A stretch of 64,000 nucleotides of DNA, from assembly GCF_001625195.1 (NCBI RefSeq), contig NC_054390.1, positions 6,049,222-6,113,221 of the forward strand. The letters are read 5' to 3'. Shown here piece by piece: positions 55,764 through 64,000 of this stretch. Positions within the stretch are counted from its first letter, which is position 1. Every line of letters starts with the position of its first letter. This DNA is from Drechmeria coniospora (taxonomy: Eukaryota > Ascomycota > Sordariomycetes > Hypocreales > Ophiocordycipitaceae). Under the pieces are notes generated by a model that was given only the letters and a program-made list of their open reading frames with translations, was not told where the DNA came from and did no database searches. The translations under genes were made by a program, and so were the position numbers.

Positions 55764-56853
55764 ATGGCCATCCGTCCCAGCTTGAGGACGTGCACCGCCC
55801 TTCTGATAAATCGGTCTTCTTCCTCTTCGTCCGTGGCTTTAACCCGCCGCTCTGCACCTTGTCCGTATGCCACGGAAAGTGCCCTGGCACCAGCTGGTGG
55901 CCAGCGCAGGCGATATGCTGTTCCCCGAGCGCCGAGGGTTGGAACCTCGTACTCGGAAGTCTTCACGCTCTCCGACATCTCCCAAGAAGCACTCGGCAGC
56001 ATAATTTCGAGAAGCGGCAACGTCGACACATCTCTGTCGGCAGAGAAGTGTTATGAATACGCAGGGCGCTTCTCGCAGGCCATCAAGGATGGCTCAAGCC
56101 CCTGGGCCGTCTCGCTTGGTGGCGGTAAGCAACGTTGCGCAGTGTGCTTCGTGTTGTCGTGCGGCACGGCGCTGACCGAACATCCAAGGCAATGCCGAAT
56201 CGGCGCGAATGCTGCATCAGGTTGCCTGCATCATGCGCCAGATCCATGGCTCGCGCAGTGCAGATGCGTTCGCGACGGCCATGTGGGCGTCTGCTTCGGA
56301 ATTGGGCCATCGTCCCGCGACGCTGTCGTTGGCGCGGCAGCTGATCCGCTCCGGCGCCTTTGGACGCATGCCGCAGCTGAGAAAGGTCGAGGCACGGTTT
56401 AAGCAGATGGTCTCGACAGGCAAGGACCCTGATGCGCTGACCGCCGAGGGCGAGTTGCTCTTCGAGCAGGGTTCGTTCGACGCTGCCGTCACGACACTAC
56501 GCCGGGCGCTCCGCTTGGCGACGGGCAGTTTCGAGTGGAAAGCCTACTGCCGACTGTGCCTCGGAAAGTCGCTGCTGAAGCTGGGGAAGCGGGAGGAAGC
56601 GTTGAAGGTGTTCGAGGCACTATCCGAGTCCGGCTTCGCCGAGGCTCACATGGAAATCGGCATGATGCTGCGGTCGGAAGACAGGGATAAGGCGACGCGG
56701 CATCTATACGCGGCGGCCTGCGGCGGCCGGCAGCACCTGTTCAGCCACCTGTCCGAGATGGCCTTGGAGGAGGCGGACGGGAGGTCTCCCGAGGACAGCC
56801 AACGGTGGGCCGTGGAGTGGTCTCGCTTGGCGGACCCGCGGGTAGATTACTGA
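55764..56853 (+). CDS. Probable mitochondrial TPR/Sel1-like helical-repeat protein
   Basis: Exon 1 is 55764..56124, the intron is 64 nt (GTAAGC, GCTGACC, CAAG), and exon 2 is 56189..56853; 341 aa. The N terminus (MAIRPSLRTCTALLINRSSS, then Arg-rich) looks like a mitochondrial presequence. The rest is helical. ALTAEGELLFEQGSFDAAVTTLRRALRLA and CLGKSLLKLGKREEALKVFEALSESGFAEAHMEIGMML read as TPR/Sel1-type pairs, and RHLYAAACGGRQHLFSHLSEMALEEA as another. I do not recognise a named orthologue; helical-repeat mitochondrial proteins often serve in assembly or RNA metabolism, but the role is unknown. It is convergent with the photolyase gene, with only 76 bp between stop codons. Confidence 0.8.
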
Positions 56854-56929
56854 CCTCCATGTGCAACCCTCGCAGGCGCAGGCGCTGGCGCAGGCCCGTC
56901 CGTCCGTCTCTTCACCCGGACTCGGTGAA

Positions 56930-58912
56930 TTACTTGCTAGCGTGACATTCTCTGCCCTGCTTTCCAAAGCTCAATCTCATTTGCTTCTTGGACCCATCCT
57001 GCGAGCTTGCCTCGGACGCATGTCGTTTGCCTCTCGTCGAGACCTCCCGATTTTTGCCTGCCCTCCCTTCCGCTCCACTCTCGGACTCCCCGGTGACATC
57101 GGCCATGTCTGGTGATGGAAAAAGGGACCGCCAGCTGCCGTCGAGCACCGCCTTGTCGTCGCCGTGGAGTCCAATCTCGTACGCCTTCTTCATCGCCGAC
57201 ATGCACACGGCTTTCTGCTTCGCAAAATCAAACATGGGCTTCGGGTACGTGCCCGCTTCCCTACGCGTCAGCCCATCGCCGGTGATGCGAACGCCGGCCC
57301 TCCTCTGGTTCTGGATAGGCGCCGTCCACGGCTCGTATATGTATTTGGCCTCCAGATGCTTCAGTTCCGGCACCCAGCGGCGAACAAAGTCGCCGTTCTT
57401 GTCCCACGACTGACCAAACGCCGTCGGGCTGTAGCAGCGGTAGTATTGAGCGAAAAAGGCCGTGCAGGACAGCCATTGCCAGTTCCCCGCGTTGCACGCC
57501 GGCTCGTGGTCAAGGAGGAGCTCCTCAAAGACTTCGCAGCCGCGCTCCCAGTCGACGTAGCACCCGCCTCGAGTGAGGAAGCAGGCGACCGAGTGGCGGC
57601 CGAGGTGGTGAATCCAACCCTCCTGGCGGAGTTGTCGCATGAGGGCGTCGATCCAGGGGAAGCCCGTGACGCCTGCTTTCCATCGCCGAAACCAGGCGTC
57701 GGCTTGTTCCGAGTCGACGTGGTATTCGCCCGTGATCAGCCCGGTGTCCGGATCCCGCTTGGACGGCAGGTGCCAGGGAATGAAACGGCAGCACGGGTTC
57801 CTTGCCGTCTGCGCAAACACCGACCCGAGCGCGGCCTGGGCGGCAAAGTACATGTCCCGGAAGAGCAGCTGACCGGTGAGGCTGGTTGGCGGCGACGAGG
57901 CCTTCCCGGGGTACGAGTCGACGACGTCTTGGACTCGCCAGTAGAATTCGCGGACGGAAAGGGCTCCAAAGTGGAGGAAGGGGGAGAGGAGGGTCGTTGC
58001 CTGGGGCTCAAACTGGGCCGGGTTGGTCTTGGGCTTCTCGAACGTTGCCGTGTAGGTGTGGTTGTCAACGATGTCGCCGAGGCGCTTGAGCGCGATGCTC
58101 TCGCCTCCGCGATGCGGCGTCGTCGCCGAGGGGAACCCCAGCTCCTCCATGGTCTCGATGGCAAAGTCCCCTTTCGGACCGGCAATCTGGCCGTAGCCAG
58201 TGTCGCTCTCGGCTCTGCGGTCCGAGTTCAAGTCTGGCTGAACCACGGGCGGATCCTGCTCAAAGTCGAGGGTCATCTCCCCCGGGTCGGGAAGTCGACT
58301 GGGGGCTGGTATGGGACGCGGGATGCTGCCGACCTTGGCCCCCGCGGCCTGCAGCTGCGAGATGGACATTGTCGGTTTTCCATTGTTCCTGGCCACCACC
58401 TGGTCGCTGTCCCAGAGCGTTCTCCCCGACCGGACGATGACCTCGACGCCTGCCTCCTGCGCGGCACGCGTGACAACCTCGTCTCGCTCCCTGGCGTACG
58501 CGTCGGTGTCCTTTTCAAACACCAAATGGGTAACGTTCCAAGCCTTGAACAGCTTGGGAAGCAGCGTCTGGGGTGCCTCCCTGAGGACGAAGAGCTTGGA
58601 CTTTGCATTGAGACGGGTGATGGCATGGGACAAGTCGTTTTGACAGTCCAGTCTACGGCGTCGTTCTTAGCAAGCATGCTGGGCCGAGGGGTCCTCGTCG
58701 TTGGACGAGTCGGCACTCGAACGAGTATGGTCGGAGTCTCACAGGAACTGCCATCGATTGAGCCCGCCCCTGGCTCGGTAGACATAATGAGGGTCCCAGG
58801 TAAAAATGGGCCAGAGCGTGGCCGGATCCAGATCGAGGGCCGCTTGGAGGGCGGGGGAGTCGTGGAGCCGCAAATCAGTGCGGAACCAGTAGATGACACG
58901 AGGCTCTGACAT
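56930..58912 (-). CDS. CRY1: (6-4) photolyase / animal-type cryptochrome
   Basis: Exon 1 is 58743..58912, the intron is 90 nt (GTGAGA..CCGTAG), and exon 2 is 56930..58652; 630 aa. The N-terminal antenna domain opens MSEPRVIYWFRTDLRLHDSPAL and continues WQFL-LDCQNDLSHAITRLN. FAD-domain motifs: LLSPFLHFGALSVREFYW, TSLTGQLLFRDMYF, EGWIHHLGRHSVACFLTRG (His pair of (6-4) enzymes), WERGCEVFEELLLDHEPACNAGNWQWLSCTAFF and YYRCYSPTAFGQSWDKNGDFVRRW. NAGNWQW contains the Asn that faces the flavin N5 in photolyases. A charged ~85-residue C-terminal tail follows the core. Flavin-dependent light repair of (6-4) photoproducts is expected; fungal members can also signal light. The antisense frame of 581 codons is a shadow. 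Confidence 0.93.
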
Positions 58913-59020
58913 TCTGCTCGGAATATTACTATTCGGAATCTGGAATGTGGAATGTGCAGGGACGGAGTGCCGATTTCCATCCTCCAGCTCCAAACGTTTT
59001 TGGGCTGTGCCATCTACGGC

Positions 59021-59056
59021 GGCGGTGCAGACGGCGGTGCAGGCGGCGGTGCTGGC
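59021..59056. repeat. 12-bp minisatellite upstream of CRY1
   Basis: Three tandem units, GGCGGTGCAGAC, GGCGGTGCAGGC and GGCGGTGCTGGC, with a partial fourth; about 110 bp upstream of the photolyase start, so probably in its 5' leader or promoter. Confidence 0.85.
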
Positions 59057-59201
59057 GGCGTAGTGGCGGTCGATGATGCAAAATACCGCCTGCCAAGGTA
59101 ACAATGTGTGGCGCCATCTACCCGTACTAAGACATGACAGGTAGGTATTCTAGGTACTTTGGACTGGGGGTACCAACGGAGCAATACCATTACAACACAA
59201 G

Positions 59202-59217
59202 TACGGAGTACTCCGTA
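59202..59217. repeat. 16-bp perfect palindrome
   Basis: TACGGAGTACTCCGTA is identical to its reverse complement; it is two head-to-head TACGGAG units. Confidence 0.9.
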
Positions 59218-62200
59218 AGTAACAGAGCACTCCGGACAGAGAGTAAGTACATGTGCAGCACTGTGCATGTGATGTGAACTGCTCCGTACGGAGTACTGTA
59301 CACCTACTTACACATTCACCTTTGCGTGTGTGCGAGCATGTATGAAAAAGCATGTACGCTGTAGGTACGGAGCAAGTACATGCAGAAGCATGCATACAAG
59401 TACGGAGAACGGAGTACAGGCTTGTATGAACTTGCAAGCATGTGCAAGTACTCGTGACAATGTACCAGCCACGGTTCGGCGCAGCTGTACAGGTACGGAG
59501 GGAGGAACATGTTCACCCGTCACGCCTGCCTGCGGCTCCCGCTTGCTTTTTCGAGGGAAGAAACTAGCAGGAAGGCGTGAATAGTACGAAAAGGTCGCGC
59601 CATCCGAAATTGCCTCTGCGTTTGTCGAGTAGAGCTCTGTAGACTCGTCAAGCCGTTGTCGAGCATCGATCGGATGTAAACAAACAGGGCATCCTCCCTT
59701 TGCCAGCAGCCGAGACCCAATACAGCGGCAGGATGAGCTGATGTAGGCGTGCACGCCGTGCACGTACTTGCAGCCACAAGGAGGCGGCGGATCTGCGACG
59801 CAATCTTGACCCCACGTGAACAATGAGCGTTGCCATCTCAATGAATTGTATCGAGGATAATCCAGGGACCTGTGTACTTTGACCTCGTACCGTGCCCGCC
59901 CCGAGAAGGCTGTCGCCTAGCCCGAGTCGCGACTCCCGTTGGTGGACGCGTCCAGTTTAAGCTTTCCGTTCTCGTATTTGCTCGAGTTTGTTGACCTTTG
60001 TTGCCAGAGTTGCGGATGAGACAGCCATACGGGCAGGTATACGAACCGAGGAGACTCGACTAGCACTCGGAAATGAAATCAATGCAGGAGGGACAGCAGC
60101 TACAGCGCACGTCAAGTGCCCAGGTGTGCCTACCTCCTCCTAGTTGGAAGCTTCATTGCCGAGATCTCGCCTATGCTCTCGCAGCACATGTTCAGATCCA
60201 TCCGCCACGGCCGCAATTCATCCAGCTCGTTCTTCCCATTCCAAGAATAGCCTCCGACAAACCTTTCATCCGGTCACAGCAGAGTACCATCCGTGACCCA
60301 TCTGGCAGCGTCCGGCCCGTTTCATTGGTACCCGGGAAAAGGCAAACAGCAGGTTCGCCGGGCAAACGCATAAATTTCTGCCCGCACGAGTCTCCGGCCG
60401 AGTCATTGGTCCCGCGCTGTTTGCCCATGTGGGACGAAGAAGCGATGGTTAAACCGTCTGGTACCCCGCCATGTTCGTAACACCATGGCGACGACGACAA
60501 CAAACAACCACGGTGCGGAGTACGACTCGGGACGGATTTTCCGTCGACGCCCCTGGAAGTCGATGTCTCAGCCAAAGGAATGCTCGCGAGGGAAGACGGG
60601 AGCCCGGAGACATGGGCTCGATCCACGCCGTGGCAGCCCAAACGACGCCGGTTTCACATCATCGCGGGGCACTCTCAGCCGGTGTACGATATCAGTTGGT
60701 GTGCATGTGCTATAGGTACATGCATGCACACACGCAGTAGCGTCTGGACGCAACATATGCATGTACTTGCATGTGCTTGGTAATACAGCATGTACATGTA
60801 GAGAAGAAGTGCGACGGAAAGCCTGGACGACGGTTGGCAACGCCTTGGTCGGATTCGTTTCGTACCGAAATCTACAGCATCGCATGGCATGATGCCGCTG
60901 TGGCTGCGAGTGAGATATCCCACCGAGTCTAATGCGTAGCCAGTGCTGGCGTGCGTTGCGTTCACACGACGGTCTTGTTGATCTCATGCATATCTTGTAC
61001 CTTGTATAAGGTGTAAGTACTTGCACGGGTGCGGTACTTGAATGATGGCGCACGGATGCACCAGGAATCGGTGCTACTGTACATTCGGGGTACTCTGTAC
61101 TATAGGTAGCACTGATCAGTGATCTTGCTTGAGTCTGAACGGGCCCGCGCCGGCCAACGGGACAGGGATCCTTGGCTCTCTGACCCTGACAGGGTCCTGA
61201 CGCAGGGAGGAGTCCGGATCCGACATGTCAAGGCCACCAAAGCGGACATGTCGCTTCGTTTGTGACAAGTACGAGTGCTGTACTGCAGATGTCCCGAGTG
61301 AATTTCTTGTGCTCCGTAGACTGAACAGTACCCCTAGGTACAAGTACTCGCACGTGGTCCAATCCAACAGAAGTACACGTACTAGATTGTGGTGCTTGGG
61401 TACATTCTAGCCGGCGCACTCGCAGCCTTTGCATCGGGTACCTGCTACCAACGGTTATCCAACTGTACCACCATCGATTCCGACGGGAACAACGCTCGGC
61501 ACACGGCAGACTGACAGCGCGACAGTTTTGCCATCGGCTGACCCCTCCGACGCGTCTCATTTTTCAACGATGTTTTTTCTTGGCTCCTGCGCGTCGCAAG
61601 TGCTCCGTCCTCTGCTGTCACATCGGTTGCTTCAAACATACGGTCAAGCATTCCCAGGTCCTGCACGCAGTCCGCAGTAAGCGGCACTGCATACGCGTAC
61701 ATCTCTATCTGCACACGGTGCAATCGTTCTCGTTCTCATGCTCGTGCTCGCATTAAAATGAATAGAATGACATTTCCCTGATCAAGAGCTGTGATGCAAA
61801 CCTTGTTTGATGACATGGGTCGGCTCTAGCGACTCGCCATCTGAATCCGATCAACAAATAGTGCATTCCATACATTCCAGCGCTCCCGCACGTCAGTGAG
61901 GAGCAGCATGTACTCGCTCTCGCACATACTTTCGGTACAGAGTATGCCTACAGGTACATCATACAGGTACGAGCACGAGCAAGTGCATGGGTTGGTACGG
62001 CACGATGCCTAATCGACCCCTCCCCTCCCCCCCCCCCGGCCAATCGTGGAACCCTGCAGGTAATCTCTCGAAAGAGCACCACCCCGCTGAAACCCAGCAT
62101 CACCCTCCCCCACAAGTTGATTCAGTCCACCATGACGGGTTCTCCGAACTACTCGTCCTGCGACCCGTCCTAGGTCCCAGGATACCCGCAGCAAAGGACC

Positions 62201-62481
62201 AGCCAAGCTCAGGCAGACAAACAAAGTCGACCACCTTCTGCTCGTACTAAAAAGGACGGACTCCATCTCCTCGGGGGGATCCACGCTCGTTCAACATCGG
62301 CAGCCCTCGTTCGAGGCCGACATTCTTTCTATCTACCTAGTATTCTGCCTCATGTTCGGTAGGGTGCAAGTACATCTTAATACAATCTCTTCCACCGTCA
62401 GTTGACGACAACATCCACGCCACTTGTCCGGGCGACAGCGCATTCATTCACTGCGATTCAGTCATACTAAATAAACAAGTC

Positions 62482-62517
62482 CCCTTCGCTCCCTTCGCTC
62501 CCTTTGCTCCCTTCGCA
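62482..62517. repeat. 9-bp tandem repeat in a leader
   Basis: CCCTTCGCT, CCCTTCGCT, CCCTTTGCT, CCCTTCGCA: four units about 215 bp before the start of the membrane-protein gene. Confidence 0.85.
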
Positions 62518-62730
62518 AATCGAAACGAAAGCCTCGCCGCTTGCTCTCGTCGAGCATTTTTTTTCTTCCAAGAAACCATCCTCAGTCATCGACAACCCGA
62601 ATCTATCTCTTGGACAAGTCAGGCCGGAAGCATAGGCAAGTCACCTCGTCCACATCGCGAATCGCTTCGCCTGGCTCGACCGAAATCTTGCTTCACGGCC
62701 GGTGGGCTCGGCAGCCTCCGGCGCGAGGTC

Positions 62731-64000
62731 ATGGCTCGCACGATCCTCGCCTTGGGCGGCACCGTTGCCGTGCTCGCCACCGCTACAGCCATCTGTCTAC
62801 AGATTGTCGTCGCCGCACAGATCGAGACTCCGACCCTGAGGATAGCCACCATTGTGGCCGCCTCGCTTCACTTTGCCGTCCTGCTCATGCTCGGATGGCT
62901 CTCGGTGCTGCACATCTTGCTTCCCGGCAAAGTACCGTCAAGTCGACGGCTCAGCGTTGCCCTTGGATGCGAGCTCTTCATCTGCACCTTAGCCGCCGCC
63001 GGCTCCTGCGTTGCTCTGGCCTGTCTCGGCAGGTCGAAAGAAGATGATGCTGGCGCCGCGGCGCTTACCACCCTCCAAGGCAAGCTCTTTGCCGGCTTGT
63101 CAGCCACCCTGGCGCTTGCCTTTGTCTCTCAGCTCTTTTTCATCATCGCCCACTTTCTCTTCTCCCGAAACATTGCCCAAGGAAGGGCGCCGTCGTTGTC
63201 GGATGGAGAGGTGCCGCGGATGCCCAGGTTCCACGTCAAATCCATCCGGTACAGCCAGACCAACCCTACGAGCCGAATGCAGGAGATGAGCTCGGTCGAG
63301 AAGTTGGGCCCGATCCCGGCCACGAAGCCCATGTCAACGCATGGGTCCATTCACTCCTTCAAGTCGTCCGTCTCGCTGGCCATGCGGCCTAGTTCGTCCA
63401 AGGGCAAGCTGCTGGCGACAAGCAAGGGGCGACCGCCTTCGCTCGACTCGACTCCCGGCCGGACGAGCGCCGAGACTTCGTTCGACTCTTGGGATACGTC
63501 GTCGGTCGACGTCCACAACCGGCAGGTGGTCCTGGAAATGTCGTCTCCGACGCAAAAGTCATGCAGCCTCGAGACCATCCCGGCCAGCCCATCCGGAAGC
63601 CGGAGTCAGAGTCCGGGAAGCGACCCGACGCTGGAGCGGCCTCCGACCCTACGGCGAAGCCGGAGCTACAGCGCGTCGACCATCAGGCAGTTGGAGGAGG
63701 CAGGTCTCAACCCCCGAGACTCCATAGACGAACGAAACATCCATCCACTATTTCGCTCCGACTCACCGACGCCACCGCTCGTGGTCACGCCAGGCACCAG
63801 CGTCGTGGCTTCGCCCATCGCAGGCCAAGTGATAACGCGGCGGGAAAGCATGCAATCGCTGCATCGCTCGCGCAGCGAAGTGACGCTGTCGGGGCCCAGC
63901 CCCTTGAGCCGCCAGACGAGCGTCGAAAGTACCAAGCAGAAGCAGCAAGGCGAGGCCCGAGCGGAAGGGGAGGCTCAACACGGGCGAAAGATGACGCCGC
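62731..64000 (+). CDS. Four-TM membrane protein with long Ser-rich tail (3'-truncated by window)
   Basis: An open frame runs from ATG 62731 to the window edge without a stop: 423 full codons. Residues ~4-30, 41-66, 79-100 and 122-146 are hydrophobic and likely transmembrane (ILALGGTVAVLATATAICL, LHFAVLLMLGWLSVLHIL, ELFICTLAAAGSCVALACL, LSATLALAFVSQLFFIIAHF). After that the protein is a polar, Ser/Pro/Arg-rich cytosolic-type tail with short motifs such as LRRSRSYSASTIRQLEEAGLN and DSIDERNIHPLFRSDSPTPP. The layout resembles uncharacterised Sordariomycete membrane proteins with conserved phospho-type tail motifs; I do not know a function. The 5' side has a pyrimidine-rich leader. The end lies outside the window. 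Confidence 0.8.
   Translation, partial: MARTILALGGTVAVLATATAICLQIVVAAQIETPTLRIATIVAASLHFAVLLMLGWLSVLHILLPGKVPSSRRLSVALGCELFICTLAAAGSCVALACLGRSKEDDAGAAALTTLQGKLFAGLSATLALAFVSQLFFIIAHFLFSRNIAQGRAPSLSDGEVPRMPRFHVKSIRYSQTNPTSRMQEMSSVEKLGPIPATKPMSTHGSIHSFKSSVSLAMRPSSSKGKLLATSKGRPPSLDSTPGRTSAETSFDSWDTSSVDVHNRQVVLEMSSPTQKSCSLETIPASPSGSRSQSPGSDPTLERPPTLRRSRSYSASTIRQLEEAGLNPRDSIDERNIHPLFRSDSPTPPLVVTPGTSVVASPIAGQVITRRESMQSLHRSRSEVTLSGPSPLSRQTSVESTKQKQQGEARAEGEAQHGRKMTP

Larger units (their letters stand above)
58913..62730. other. Gene-poor 3.8 kb upstream of CRY1 and of the membrane-protein gene
   Basis: No supported gene. Contains a 12-bp minisatellite, palindromes TACGGAGTACTCCGTA (59202..59217) and CTCCGTACGGAG (59282..59293), GTAC-rich DNA at 59150..59500, and the leader repeat at 62482..62517. 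Confidence 0.5.

Noticed and set aside
57164..58909. 581-codon open frame on the plus strand
   Set aside because: It is antisense to the photolyase gene, whose protein has full domain motifs; the plus frame is a GC-rich shadow with no domain.

Overview
The window comes from a filamentous ascomycete, most likely Sordariomycetes and plausibly Hypocreales. Evidence: a GC-rich genome with compact genes; short introns with GTRNGT donors, CTGAC/CTAAC-like branch sites and YAG acceptors; a fungal gene repertoire; and long intergenic stretches full of GTACGGAGTAC-type words. I cannot name the genus from sequence alone.

Layout from left to right. A Rad60/Esc2-type SUMO-like protein (minus), an ECM15/UPF0045 protein with four exons (minus) and a secreted, probably GPI-anchored PLC-like phosphodiesterase (minus). 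A gene-free stretch follows, holding a ~408-bp element with long terminal inverted repeats. Then CDC37 (minus) and MOT1 (minus, 5.7 kb). After 2.7 kb without genes come SMC3 (plus), a broken CAF1/PARN-family deadenylase-like gene (plus), mitochondrial ribosomal protein mL46 (minus), a RING+PHD protein (minus) and ribosomal protein eL43 (minus, 4 exons). Next are a saccharopine-dehydrogenase-like oxidoreductase (plus, 5 exons), a DUF155/RMD1-family membrane protein (minus), an Nhp10-like HMG protein (minus) and CCT8 (plus). A Far1/Ste5-like RING-PH-vWA scaffold (minus, 4 exons) is followed by a 6.8-kb repeat-rich gene desert. The right end has an Utp16/Bud21-like nucleolar protein (minus), a mitochondrial helical-repeat protein (plus), a (6-4) photolyase/cryptochrome (minus), another gene-poor 3.8 kb, and a four-TM membrane protein that runs off the right edge.

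Most genes are single-copy housekeeping genes: chromatin and genome stability (Rad60-like, Mot1, Smc3, Nhp10-like, photolyase), protein folding (Cdc37, Cct8) and ribosome function (eL43, mL46, Utp16-like). There is no operon, secondary-metabolite cluster or CRISPR array, and I found no convincing tRNA or rRNA. The exon models here were worked out by hand from splice signals, reading phase and family conservation.

The most unusual material is non-coding. It includes the TIR element with a possible 9-bp target duplication, the dense GTAC/TACGGAG vocabulary confined to intergenic DNA, and a perfect 16-bp-arm hairpin near 40.18 kb. Among genes, the deadenylase relic with lost catalytic residues, a probable GC-AG intron in ECM15 and micro-exons in MOT1 stand out. 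No clearly new defence or metabolic system is visible.
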